Notes under the pieces: generated by a model
Told to the model about the DNA's origin: nothing
What the model saw: only the letters and a program-made list of their open reading frames with translations
The model's database searches: none
NCBI GenBank assembly: GCA_049664225.1
Contig: JBATEX010000145.1
Location: 62,001-126,000 of the forward strand
Source of the DNA: JAUVRX01 sp049664225
GTDB taxonomy: Bacteria > Acidobacteriota > Thermoanaerobaculia > Multivoradales > JAHEKO01
Length of the DNA stretch: 64,000 nucleotides
Direction: 5' to 3'
Shown: one piece after another, positions 1 to 8,641 of the stretch
How positions within the stretch are numbered: the stretch's first letter is position 1
Layout of the letters: every line of letters starts with the position of its first letter
Made by a program: the position numbers and the translations under genes

Positions 1-278
1 ATGTAGACCTTTGAAGAGCGCTCGACGACTACGTTCAAGCCGACAGGTTTGGCGGTCAGGCGCCTGATCGTCGCCAGGCCTTGCCTGAACTCGTGTCCAT
101 GAACATAGACGAGCGATAGCGGCTGAATGATGCCCATGCCACCCGCCTCCGACACCGCTGCCACCAGCTCCGGGTTGCTGCACGGGTACATGGCACCGCA
201 AATCAACGGGACCTCGATCTTCAACTGCCTGCTGACCACCGTCTCGAGAGCGTCTCGTCGCGAATCTCTTTCACTCAC
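1..278 (-). CDS. Nitronate monooxygenase / 2-nitropropane dioxygenase family protein (N-terminal part)
   Basis: This is the first 92 codons of a gene that runs off the left edge. Translating the minus strand from a GTG at 278 gives V-P-L-I-C-G-A-M-Y near residue 23, then S-N-P-E-L-V-A-A-V-S-E-A-G-G-M-G-I-I. That is the N-terminal FMN-binding pattern of the nitronate monooxygenase / FabK-type TIM-barrel flavoproteins. The family oxidises alkyl nitronates or, in FabK, reduces enoyl-ACP; the visible part cannot tell these apart. There is no ATG and no convincing ribosome-binding site, so the start could lie a little elsewhere. It is divergent from the small membrane gene at 374. Confidence 0.75.
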   Translation of the reverse strand, partial: MSERDSRRDALETVVSRQLKIEVPLICGAMYPCSNPELVAAVSEAGGMGIIQPLSLVYVHGHEFRQGLATIRRLTAKPVGLNVVVERSSKVY

Positions 279-373
279 GATGTTGTCTCGCAGTAGGATG
301 TGAACAAGCTGCGAGTGCGGGAAGTCCCGGCGCGGCAACAGGCCGCGGGGCGGCGTGTGAAACGGAGGTCGAT

Positions 374-568
374 ATGGGTAGAGGCGATCCGATGCTGGGC
401 AATCTTCTCTTCATGCTCTTCACAGCCATCAGCGTCGTGGGTACCTACTTCATTGCGCAGCATTTTCACTCCCGCCGGCTGGCCGTCATCTTGTCGCTAG
501 CTGTCCTGGCCTTCTACGCCGTCCTCTACTTCGCGCTCGAAGCCTTCATGCAATGGCTCGGACTCTGA
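374..568 (+). CDS. Small two-span membrane protein, function unknown
   Basis: A 64-residue protein with no recognisable family. It contains two hydrophobic stretches (about residues 8-27 and 36-57), so it probably crosses the inner membrane twice. The start is well supported: GGAGG sits five bases before the ATG. The lipoprotein gene on the other strand ends 27 bases beyond its stop, so the two genes converge. The strong ribosome-binding site and clean membrane pattern argue that it is real despite its size. Confidence 0.6.
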   Translation: MGRGDPMLGNLLFMLFTAISVVGTYFIAQHFHSRRLAVILSLAVLAFYAVLYFALEAFMQWLGL

Positions 569-595
569 GGGTGATTCCCCAACGCCACAATCCGC

Positions 596-2551
596 TCAGT
601 GCAAGTAGTTCGGGCTGGACCAGGCAGTACCTCCATCCGCCTGGACCGCCCTCGCATAGACATATTCTCCTGGATGGAGACCCACCAAGGTTCGTACGAA
701 GCTGCATTCTGTCTGTTCATCGCAGGCAACGCTCAAGTGCACCTGACCGCTGCGGATGACATCGATCCTGTCCAGGGGGCCTTGTGCCACGACTCTCACC
801 GACAGCTCGACATCTTGTCCAGCCGCGGAGTCCTTTTTCAGGCCAGCGAGCTCGATGTCGTCTCCCATGGGCTGCCCACCTAGCCGGGTAGCCAGAACGA
901 TGCGCGGTCCGTTGGTCGCGTAGACGCGTCGAGACCTCAGGGCCCGCAGGATACCTTCCCTCGTCAGATCCTCGGCGAGAAATGCGGCCAGCCCACCAGA
1001 CGGTGACGCCAGGTGGGCCAAACCCGGATGCCCGTCATGGCTGTCGCCGCTGCCCACGAATCCGAACTTGAAGCCCCGATCGAGAACGTCGCGCACGAAG
1101 TTGCCGGGCAGCGGACTGTAGATGAGACCGGGCGAGTCCATTGCCTCGCTGCTGCCATGAACCGAGACGATCTCGGTGATCGGCTCCAGCTCCGGATCTG
1201 GAGGAAACTCCCAGTTTGTCGGAATCGGGCCGCCTGCCGAATGGTGGGCCACTGTCAAGGCGGGCTCGCCTCGCAGAGCGTCCCAAAGCTGATCCGGCGA
1301 TTCGAAATCCGGATCCACAGAGCTCAATACCTCCCCCTCGGAGCTGAAGTACAGGACATGTCGATGCCCGTGTATCCAGCTCGTCCATTCGTAGCCCAGC
1401 AGGGTGACAAACTCCCCGGCTCGATAGAAACTCTCGACCTGCCGACGGATCTCGGACCAGAACTCCGGATTGAGGGCCAGGGGCTCCATACCCCAGTGGT
1501 CATGGTCCGTCAGGGCGACTACATCCAGACCGGCAACATCTCGGGCGTATCCGAAATAGTCTTCAACGGTCCCGGTACCGTCCGACAACGCTGAGTGACC
1601 ATGCAGATCGCCCCAGACGATGCTCTCGCCGTCCGACGAGACAACGAGGGGATTGCTCGTCGCCTGCAGGTCGTACGGGCCCGTCGCTTCGATCCTGAAG
1701 ATACCCTCGTTCTCGACAGTCGCCTCCAGTTGAAGAACACCTCGCTGGACGGATGTCATTTCAACGACTGCTGGTAAATCGCGGAAGCCCTCCGCTCGCA
1801 GCGAGATCTCTCCTTCGACCTTCACGCCGGCACTTCCGGTGGCGTCGAGAATCGAAACTCGAATGCTGAACTGCTCCCCTGGCCGGGCCGTCGATGGCAG
1901 GATTACGACCATTTGCGCCGCGGGCCCAGCCAAAACCCTGACATTCAACGGTCCTGGCACCAGCTTTCGCACGCCATCGCCATTGCCATCGACAGCGACA
2001 AAGAAGGCCGACTCACTTTCGGCGAATCGATCCGCCACCGCGCCGAGGTCGCCAGCTCCGTAGACCACCTGCACTCGCTCCCCTTCCTCGAGCGGCCGGC
2101 CTTGGATCTCGATTCCAAGAAGACCCTGATCCACGGTCTGAGCGTCGAGTACAACCCCTTCGGCAGCTGTGGAGACCAGGCTGAATCCCACCCCTTCCTG
2201 GTTCAGCACCTGAGGGGCGCTCCAGCCCCAGAAAGGAGGGGCCTGAACAAAGAGCCAGCCTCCCTCGGCGATGCCCAGCGGACCGGCCTCGTAGAGAAGT
2301 GTCCATTGTCCCGGGCTGCCCGCCATTACTTCCAGGCTCGAAGCATCGCCGTCGGCGATCCAAGCTTTGCCGCCACCATCGGACGGATGCCGCACAGCCT
2401 CCAGATCCTGACGAAGAGCTTCGACGATCTCGAGTTGAGGACGCGGGGACATGGAGGGTTTCGTCTCCTCTCGGGCCCTTCCACACGCCACCAAGATCAG
2501 GCAGCCGAAGAGCCACCACCGCCAACTCCCCACCTGCCAAAACGCAGTCAT
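596..2551 (-). CDS. PHP-domain (DUF3604-like) metal-dependent phosphoesterase lipoprotein
   Basis: About 651 residues. The N-terminus has a lipoprotein signal (hydrophobic W-L-F-G-C-L-I-L-V-A followed by C23), which supports the ATG at 2551. A TTG at 2596 preceded by AGGA is an alternative but would place 15 extra residues before the signal. Residues from about 313 carry the PHP motif G-D-L-H-G-H-S-A-L-S-D-G, then A-L-T-D-H-D-H-W and later G-S-G-D-S-H-D-G-H; these His and Asp residues bind the metals in PHP hydrolases. The preceding 290 residues look like beta-rich domains. The PHP superfamily covers phosphoesterases; the substrate is unknown. It is probably exported and membrane-anchored. 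Confidence 0.8.
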   Translation of the reverse strand: MTAFWQVGSWRWWLFGCLILVACGRAREETKPSMSPRPQLEIVEALRQDLEAVRHPSDGGGKAWIADGDASSLEVMAGSPGQWTLLYEAGPLGIAEGGWLFVQAPPFWGWSAPQVLNQEGVGFSLVSTAAEGVVLDAQTVDQGLLGIEIQGRPLEEGERVQVVYGAGDLGAVADRFAESESAFFVAVDGNGDGVRKLVPGPLNVRVLAGPAAQMVVILPSTARPGEQFSIRVSILDATGSAGVKVEGEISLRAEGFRDLPAVVEMTSVQRGVLQLEATVENEGIFRIEATGPYDLQATSNPLVVSSDGESIVWGDLHGHSALSDGTGTVEDYFGYARDVAGLDVVALTDHDHWGMEPLALNPEFWSEIRRQVESFYRAGEFVTLLGYEWTSWIHGHRHVLYFSSEGEVLSSVDPDFESPDQLWDALRGEPALTVAHHSAGGPIPTNWEFPPDPELEPITEIVSVHGSSEAMDSPGLIYSPLPGNFVRDVLDRGFKFGFVGSGDSHDGHPGLAHLASPSGGLAAFLAEDLTREGILRALRSRRVYATNGPRIVLATRLGGQPMGDDIELAGLKKDSAAGQDVELSVRVVAQGPLDRIDVIRSGQVHLSVACDEQTECSFVRTLVGLHPGEYVYARAVQADGGTAWSSPNYLH

Positions 2552-2703
2552 ACCGGTATCAGGGTACCCCAACCCGATCCAACCTGCCAGAGCCAAGCGG
2601 ATCCTGAGAGAATGGTCGAAACTCTCTGGCTACTCTTTACGTAGCTTGCAATGAAGAGGGCCATTTTCCGTTCGGCGAACGGAAACCAGTTGGGAGGAGA
2701 TCT

Positions 2704-3816
2704 ATGGCGAGGCTGTTCAAGATCCTTGTCTTGTTTCTGATCGTAGCCGGAGCCGTGACCGGTGCCTACTTCTGGCTGCAGGGGCGCAAGGAGGCGGAGC
2801 CACCCTTCAAGCTCGTCAAGGTCGAGCGCGGCTCGATTACCGAGAAGGCTATCGCAGTCGGGCAGATCGAGCCACGGCTCAAGTTCGAAGTCAAGTCGAA
2901 GATCTCCGGCATCGTCAAGCGGTGCGCGGTTGAGGTCGGCGATCGCGTCGAACCCGGTGACCCTCTCTTCGAGATCGTCCCCGACCCGACGCCCTCCGAG
3001 CTTGTCGAAGCCCAGCGTCGGGTTGAAGCGGCGCAGTCTGCCTATAACCGGGCCCAATCGGATTGGAACCGCTCGAGTGAGCTCGCACGGCAAGGGATCA
3101 TAGCGACCGAAGAAGAGGATGCCCGACGAGAGTCCTTCGAGCTTGCCAAGATCGAGCTCTCCACCGCACAGGATAACTTCGAGCTCATTCGCGAAGGCCG
3201 TATCGCCGGACGGGGGAAGCAAATGGAGTCGATCATCCGAGCGCCCGCTGCAGGAATCGTCCTGGTGCGGGAAGTCGATCCCGGGGACCCGGTTGTTCCT
3301 CTGACGACTTTCCAGGCCGGAACAGTGATGGCAACCGTGGCGGACATGAGCGACCTCATCTTCAACGGCACCGTCGATGAGATCGACGTCGGCAAGCTGA
3401 AGCCGGGAGTACCAGCACGCCTCAACATCGGCGCGCTTCCGGGAGAGCCGGTGACCGGCTACCTGAGCCGTATCGCACCGCAAGCGAAAGAAGAGGAAGG
3501 CGCCCGTCTCTTCGAGGTCGAGATCGAGCTTCACGAGGTCGAGAACCCGGAGATCATTCTTCGAGCGGGCTATTCTTCGACGGCGGACTTGATCATCCGG
3601 GAGAAGACAGACGTGCTGATCGCTCCGGAGAGGCTTGTGCTGTTCGAAGAGGACGGCGCAAAAGCATTCGTCGAGCTGCCTCCCGAGACACCAGAGGGCG
3701 AGCCTAGGAAGGTCGAGATCCAGACGGGTCTTTCCGATGGCTTGAACATTGAAATCACTGCGGGGATCGATGAGGGAGCGGAGTTGGTCGAACGCCCACC
3801 TCGAGAGATCTTCTAG
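2704..3816 (+). CDS. Periplasmic adaptor subunit of an ABC exporter (HlyD/MacA family)
   Basis: A 370-residue membrane-fusion protein. An N-terminal hydrophobic anchor (residues 5-24) is followed by a lipoyl-like half (K-I-S-G-I-V-K-R-C-A-V-E-V-G-D-R-V), an alpha-helical hairpin rich in Glu, Arg and Ala (about 100-165), the second lipoyl half (I-R-A-P-A-A-G-I-V-L) and beta-barrel/membrane-proximal domains. GGGAGGAG precedes the ATG. It heads a four-gene operon with two permeases and an ATPase, as in MacAB-type efflux, where the adaptor links the inner-membrane pump to an outer-membrane channel. No TolC-like gene is in the window. The substrate is unknown. Confidence 0.9.
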   Translation: MARLFKILVLFLIVAGAVTGAYFWLQGRKEAEPPFKLVKVERGSITEKAIAVGQIEPRLKFEVKSKISGIVKRCAVEVGDRVEPGDPLFEIVPDPTPSELVEAQRRVEAAQSAYNRAQSDWNRSSELARQGIIATEEEDARRESFELAKIELSTAQDNFELIREGRIAGRGKQMESIIRAPAAGIVLVREVDPGDPVVPLTTFQAGTVMATVADMSDLIFNGTVDEIDVGKLKPGVPARLNIGALPGEPVTGYLSRIAPQAKEEEGARLFEVEIELHEVENPEIILRAGYSSTADLIIREKTDVLIAPERLVLFEEDGAKAFVELPPETPEGEPRKVEIQTGLSDGLNIEITAGIDEGAELVERPPREIF

Positions 3817-3821
3817 AAGTC

Positions 3822-5054
3822 ATGACCTCTGTCCTCAATTCACTGCGCCAACTGGCTCGCGACCTGCGGTCCCAGAAGCTGCGGACCTTCTTGACGACCT
3901 TGGGAATTGTCTGGGGAACGGTCGCAGTGACGCTTCTCCTGTCGTTCGGTCAGGCGATGCACAAGCAGATGCTCAAGAACGTGCTGGGCCTCGGCAATGC
4001 AATCGTCATCGCCTTTCCAACAGCCACCTCGAAACCCTTCGAGGGAATTGGCAAGGGACGCCCCATCCGCGTCACGGAGGACGATATCGAGCTCGTTCGA
4101 AAGCGGGCCACACTCGTTGACGCAATTTCCAGCGAGTACGCCGACACACTGCAGCTCAAGCTCGGGACCAAGACCATGGCGGTCGATGTCTCCGGTGTCA
4201 GTCCCGAGTTCGGCGAGATGAGGAACATGATCCCGCAGATGGGTGGTCGCTTCCTCAACCCGATCGACGAAGCCCAGAAACGGCGCGTGGCCTTTCTCGG
4301 CAATGAGTTGGCGGAGGACCTGTTCGGTTCCGCCGACCCGGTCGGCCAGATCTTTCGGCTCCATGGCTCGCCTTTCACCGTCATTGGAGCTCTCGAGCCG
4401 AAGACGCAGGACTCCTCCTACAGCGGACGGGACAAGGACAAGGCCATCATCCCGAGTTCCACCTTCCGTGCCCTGACCGGCCAGAAGTATGTGGAGCTCT
4501 TCATCTTCACCGCCGCAGACGTCCAGCAAACCGTGCCAGCGACCGACGAGGTGCGCAGCATCTTGGCGGGCAAGATTCGCTTCGACCCGACCGACAAAGA
4601 AGCCCTGATGATCTGGGACACGACGGAGATGTTCCAGTTCATGGACTCCTTCATGTTCGCGTTCAAGGCATTTCTCGCAATCGTCGGCTCTCTGACACTG
4701 GTCGTCGGCGGCATCGGAGTCTCCAACATCATGAGTGTCGTGGTTGAGGAGCGGACTCCTGAGATTGGCGTCAAGATGGCCCTCGGAGCACGTCCCCGAG
4801 GCATCCTCAGGCAGTTTCTGGCCGAGACCCTGATTCTCACAGCCGTGGGTGGCTCTATTGGACTGTTGATCACGTACGGTATCTGCGAAGCCTGGCCTGC
4901 CGGGATGGAAGAGTTCATCGGCATCCCGAAGGTCGACACCCAAGTAGCCCTCTTGACCGCGTCACTGCTCGGTCTCATCGGATTCGTCGCCGGATTCTTT
5001 CCGGCACGCAGTGCAGCTAACCTCGACCCGGTCGTCGCCATGAAAATGACCTGA
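3822..5054 (+). CDS. ABC transporter permease (MacB/FtsX type), first of two
   Basis: A 410-residue permease. Residues about 25-45 form the first membrane span, followed by a large periplasmic MacB-core domain. Three more spans at the C-terminus include the FtsX signature region (G-G-I-G-V-S-N-I-M, then E-I-G-V-K-M-A-L-G-A-R). It begins five bases after the adaptor stop and precedes a second permease of the same architecture. The two probably form a heterodimer driven by the ATPase at 6325. Such mechanotransmission transporters move lipids, peptides or toxins rather than small ions; the substrate cannot be read from sequence. Confidence 0.9.
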   Translation: MTSVLNSLRQLARDLRSQKLRTFLTTLGIVWGTVAVTLLLSFGQAMHKQMLKNVLGLGNAIVIAFPTATSKPFEGIGKGRPIRVTEDDIELVRKRATLVDAISSEYADTLQLKLGTKTMAVDVSGVSPEFGEMRNMIPQMGGRFLNPIDEAQKRRVAFLGNELAEDLFGSADPVGQIFRLHGSPFTVIGALEPKTQDSSYSGRDKDKAIIPSSTFRALTGQKYVELFIFTAADVQQTVPATDEVRSILAGKIRFDPTDKEALMIWDTTEMFQFMDSFMFAFKAFLAIVGSLTLVVGGIGVSNIMSVVVEERTPEIGVKMALGARPRGILRQFLAETLILTAVGGSIGLLITYGICEAWPAGMEEFIGIPKVDTQVALLTASLLGLIGFVAGFFPARSAANLDPVVAMKMT

Positions 5055-5071
5055 GGCAAGGACAATTCACT

Positions 5072-6328
5072 ATGGCTCGCCCCCGGTTCCTCGTCTTTCA
5101 GCTCTTCTTCCGCTCGTCGCGAGTCCAGAAGAAGAGGGCGTTTCTGACCATTGCCGCGATTGCCTGGGGAACCCTGGCGCTGATCCTGCTGCTGGCCTTC
5201 GGTGAGGGTCTCGGCCTGTCCCTCGGCAAGGCCTGGGCTGGAATGGGCACCGACATCGCAGTGATCTGGCCCGGAGAGACCACCGTCCCCTGGAAGGGTC
5301 TGCCTGCCGGGCGCGCCATTCGACCCCGCATCGATGACATTCGAACCATCAGGGAGCGCGTGCCTGGATTGGTCGGTGTCAGCGGCGAGATCATTCGCTG
5401 GGGCACCAACTTCACGCATGGCGACAAGACAGTCAATGCACCGGTCAAGGGCGTTGGCACGATCTGGGGGCAGTTGCGCAACCAGATTCCCTCCCCTGGC
5501 GGGCGCTTCCTCAACCCCCTCGACGACGCCCAACGCAGACGTGTGGTGTTCCTGGGAACGGATCTCGCCAAGGACCTCTTCGGCGACGAAGATCCAATCG
5601 GGGGGAGCATTCTGATCGACAAAGTTCCCTATACCGTCGTCGGCGTTCTGATCGAGAAGATGATGTTCGGTAACTACAGCGGCATGGATGCCAACCACGC
5701 CATCATTCCGATTCGCACCCTCTACGCCCAGTACGGCAGCGATCGTCTTTCGGTCCTCGTGCTCAAACCCGAGCACCGAGATGGAATGAAGGCGGCCCTG
5801 GCCGGAGTCGCCCAGGTGCTGAGCGCGAAGTATGGCTTCGACCCTGGAGACGAGCGAGTTCTGGGTACTTGGGACACTGTCGAATCCGGCAAGATCCGCG
5901 ACAACTTCATGCTTGGAATCAAGCTGTTCCTGAGCATCATCGGAGTCCTGACCCTGACCGTGGGTGGCATCGGCGTTGCCAACATCATGTACGCAGTGGT
6001 CAAGGAGCGTACTCGGGAGATCGGCGTCAAGATGGCCCTTGGCGCTCGCAGTCATTGGGTTACGGGGCCGATCGTTCTCGAGGGTTTGACCTACACACTG
6101 TTGGGAGGGGTTGCCGGCCTCCTGGTCGCCACGATTTTGGTCTATCTCCTGAGTCTGATTCCAACCGGTGACAACATGGCGCTCAAAGCCTTGGGCAAAC
6201 CAACGCTGTCACCTGCCATCGCCGCGACCGCGGCTGGGGTGTTGGGCATCATCGGCCTCCTCGCCGGTTACTTTCCAGCTCGCCGAGCCGCTTCGGTCGA
6301 TCCGGCCGAGACTCTGCGCTACGAGTGA
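5072..6328 (+). CDS. ABC transporter permease (MacB/FtsX type), second of two
   Basis: A 418-residue paralogue of the preceding permease with the same order: one N-terminal span, a periplasmic core (shared G-G-R-F-L-N-P motif and R-R-V-V-F-L-G), and three C-terminal spans with G-G-I-G-V-A-N-I-M and E-I-G-V-K-M-A-L-G-A-R. AAGGA lies nine bases before the ATG. Its stop overlaps the GTG start of the ATPase gene, which implies translational coupling. Two divergent permease copies in one operon suggest an asymmetric transporter, unlike classical homodimeric MacB. Confidence 0.9.
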   Translation: MARPRFLVFQLFFRSSRVQKKRAFLTIAAIAWGTLALILLLAFGEGLGLSLGKAWAGMGTDIAVIWPGETTVPWKGLPAGRAIRPRIDDIRTIRERVPGLVGVSGEIIRWGTNFTHGDKTVNAPVKGVGTIWGQLRNQIPSPGGRFLNPLDDAQRRRVVFLGTDLAKDLFGDEDPIGGSILIDKVPYTVVGVLIEKMMFGNYSGMDANHAIIPIRTLYAQYGSDRLSVLVLKPEHRDGMKAALAGVAQVLSAKYGFDPGDERVLGTWDTVESGKIRDNFMLGIKLFLSIIGVLTLTVGGIGVANIMYAVVKERTREIGVKMALGARSHWVTGPIVLEGLTYTLLGGVAGLLVATILVYLLSLIPTGDNMALKALGKPTLSPAIAATAAGVLGIIGLLAGYFPARRAASVDPAETLRYE

Positions 6329-7071
6329 AGCTGATGAAACTACCACTGGCCATGACGACCGACGAGACCATCATCGAGATGGCGGCGATACGCAAGGTCT
6401 ACGATACCGGCAAGATCAAAGTGGAGGCTCTGCGCGGCATCGACCTCGACATCTCCAAGGGTGAGTTCGTCGCGATAGTCGGCCCGTCGGGGTCCGGCAA
6501 GTCGACCCTCATGAACCTGATCGGTTGCCTCGACACTCCCACCTCGGGCACCTACCGGTTGACAGGACAGCTGGTGGCAGGCATGAACAAGGATGCGTTA
6601 GCTACAGTTCGCAATCGCCGGGTCGGTTTCATCTTCCAGAATTTCAATCTCCTGCCACAGATCAGCGCCTACGAGAACGTCGAGATGCCGATGCTGTTCG
6701 GCGGCGTACCGCGACGCGAAAGGCGCCGCCGAATCGAGGAACTGATGGAGCGCGTCGGCCTGGCTGATCGCATGGAGCACAAACCGACCGAGCTTTCCGG
6801 AGGTCAGATGCAGCGTGTTGCCGTCGCCCGGGCCCTGGCGATGGACCCCGACATCCTGCTGGCCGATGAGCCCACTGGCAACCTCGACACCTCGTCTGGC
6901 GGCGACATCATGGGGCTTTTCCAGGACCTATGGGAACAAGGCGGCACAATGCTGGTCATCACTCACGATGCCGCCCTCGCCCGGCGGGCGGCACGTCAAG
7001 TCGAGATCCAGGACGGCCTCATCACCCGAGACACCGGACGTCCGGAAGCCGGCTCTACGGCCCCTGGATAG
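6325..7071 (+). CDS. ABC transporter ATP-binding protein (LolD/MacB-type)
   Basis: A 248-residue ATPase with all motifs: Walker A G-P-S-G-S-G-K-S-T (53-61), Q-loop in F-Q-N-F-N-L-L, signature L-S-G-G-Q (157-161), Walker B I-L-L-A-D-E-P (177-183) and the H-loop in V-I-T-H-D. It drives the two upstream permeases. The GTG start overlaps the previous stop (GTGA). ATGs at 6334 and 6352 are alternatives, but neither has a better ribosome-binding site. It is the last gene of the exporter operon; no clear terminator follows before gdhA. Confidence 0.92.
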   Translation: MKLMKLPLAMTTDETIIEMAAIRKVYDTGKIKVEALRGIDLDISKGEFVAIVGPSGSGKSTLMNLIGCLDTPTSGTYRLTGQLVAGMNKDALATVRNRRVGFIFQNFNLLPQISAYENVEMPMLFGGVPRRERRRRIEELMERVGLADRMEHKPTELSGGQMQRVAVARALAMDPDILLADEPTGNLDTSSGGDIMGLFQDLWEQGGTMLVITHDAALARRAARQVEIQDGLITRDTGRPEAGSTAPG

Positions 7072-7298
7072 GCCGGTCCACCACCTTGGCTCGGGCGGTC
7101 GGAAAGCTCCGCCAAGAAGGGGCTCTCCAGGCCGTTCGACAGGGTGTTGATTTCTCTCTAGATCCTGAGCCCGGGATGGAGTATGGTTGTCGAGGACGGC
7201 GGCGGTCAGCCGCAGTTCGGACCTCCGTCACGTTCTCGGAGAAACCTCACCAAACCAACCTCAGCATCCCTTAGTACAGCGACAGGGAGGGAAGTAAC

Positions 7299-8639
7299 AT
7301 GTCGAATTCCGCCAATGAATTCCTGCAATCTGTGATCGCCAAGAATTCCGCAGAGAAGGAGTTTCATCAAGCGGTGCACGAAGTCCTGGAGTCACTCTGG
7401 CCGATCGTCGAGGCCAATCCCCGATATCGCACCGGCAAGATCATGGAACGTATCGTCGAACCCGAGAGGGTGATCATGTTCCGAGTCCCCTGGGTCGACG
7501 ACCAGGGCGAAGTCCAGGTCAATCGTGGATTCCGCATCGAGATGAACAGTGCTCTCGGTCCCTACAAGGGCGGTCTGCGTTTTCATCCCAGCGTCAACCT
7601 CGGCATCCTCAAGTTCCTCGCCTTCGAGCAGGTATTCAAGAACAGCCTTACGACCCTGCCCATGGGTGGTGGCAAGGGCGGTTCCGACTTCGATCCCAAG
7701 AACAAGAGTGACCTCGAAGTCATGCGCTTCTGTCAGTCCTTCATGAGCGAGCTCTTCCGACATATCGGACCCAATACCGACGTTCCGGCCGGCGACATCG
7801 GCGTCGGTGGTCGCGAGCTCGGATTTCTCTTCGGCACCTACAAGAAGCTCGCCAACGAGTTCACCGGTGTACTGACCGGCAAGGGACGCAGCTGGGGCGG
7901 CTCGCTCATCCGGCCCGAAGCGACCGGCTATGGCCTGGTCTACTTCACGCAAGAGATGCTCGCCACCCGCTCCGACAGCCTGTCCGGCAAGCGAGTACTG
8001 ATCTCCGGTTCCGGCAACGTGGCGCAGTATGCGGCGGAAAAGGTCCTCGAGTTCGGCGGCAAAGTGCTGACGTTCTCCGACTCCAACGGCACGATTGTCG
8101 ACGAAGAAGGCATCGACAAGGACAAGCTAGCCTGGATCATGGATCTGAAGAACAACCTGCGGGGTCGAATCAAGGAGTATGTCGAGAAGTACCCCGGTGC
8201 CAGCTTCCTCGAAGGGTCGCGTCCCTGGTCGGTGAAGTGTGATGTGGCTCTGCCTTGCGCCACCGAGAACGAGGTCGACGGCGAGGATGCCAAGACCCTG
8301 ATCGACAACGGTTGCTTCTGTGTGGCCGAAGGTGCGAACATGCCTTCCGACCCGGACGCCATCAATCAGTACCTGGAAGCCGGCATCCTCTACGGCCCAG
8401 GAAAGGCCGCCAACGCCGGTGGAGTCGCCGTCTCGGGTCTGGAGATGACCCAAAACTCGATGCGGCTGTCATGGACCCGAGCCGAGGTCGATGAGCGACT
8501 ACAGATGATCATGCATGAAATCCATCGCACTTGCGTCAAGCATGGCAAGGACGGTGACTTCATCAACTACATCGATGGAGCGAATGTGGCGGGCTTTATC
8601 AAGGTAGCCGACGCCATGTTGGACCAGGGCGTCGTTTGA
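7299..8639 (+). CDS. gdhA: NADP-type glutamate dehydrogenase
   Basis: A 446-residue hexameric-type enzyme that converts 2-oxoglutarate plus ammonium to glutamate with NAD(P)H in the cytoplasm. Family residues are visible: G-P-Y-K-G-G-L-R-F-H for substrate binding, P-M-G-G-G-K-G-G-S-D-F with the catalytic lysine, D-V-P-A-G-D-I-G-V-G-G-R-E, and a Rossmann G-S-G-N-V-A. Length and motifs match Escherichia coli GdhA. GGGAGGG lies before the ATG, and 227 bases separate it from the ABC operon, so it probably has its own promoter. The next gene begins within three bases of its stop, suggesting co-expression. Confidence 0.95.
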   Translation: MSNSANEFLQSVIAKNSAEKEFHQAVHEVLESLWPIVEANPRYRTGKIMERIVEPERVIMFRVPWVDDQGEVQVNRGFRIEMNSALGPYKGGLRFHPSVNLGILKFLAFEQVFKNSLTTLPMGGGKGGSDFDPKNKSDLEVMRFCQSFMSELFRHIGPNTDVPAGDIGVGGRELGFLFGTYKKLANEFTGVLTGKGRSWGGSLIRPEATGYGLVYFTQEMLATRSDSLSGKRVLISGSGNVAQYAAEKVLEFGGKVLTFSDSNGTIVDEEGIDKDKLAWIMDLKNNLRGRIKEYVEKYPGASFLEGSRPWSVKCDVALPCATENEVDGEDAKTLIDNGCFCVAEGANMPSDPDAINQYLEAGILYGPGKAANAGGVAVSGLEMTQNSMRLSWTRAEVDERLQMIMHEIHRTCVKHGKDGDFINYIDGANVAGFIKVADAMLDQGVV

Positions 8640-8641
8640 CG

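Noticed and set aside
2548..3534. Minus-strand ORF of 328 codons opposite the adaptor gene
   Set aside because: Overlaps two well-supported genes on opposite strands and lacks any family pattern.
4418..6055. Long minus-strand ORF (545 codons) antisense to the two permeases
   Set aside because: Shadow of high-GC coding sequence; no family motifs and no ribosome-binding site, while the plus-strand permeases are clear.
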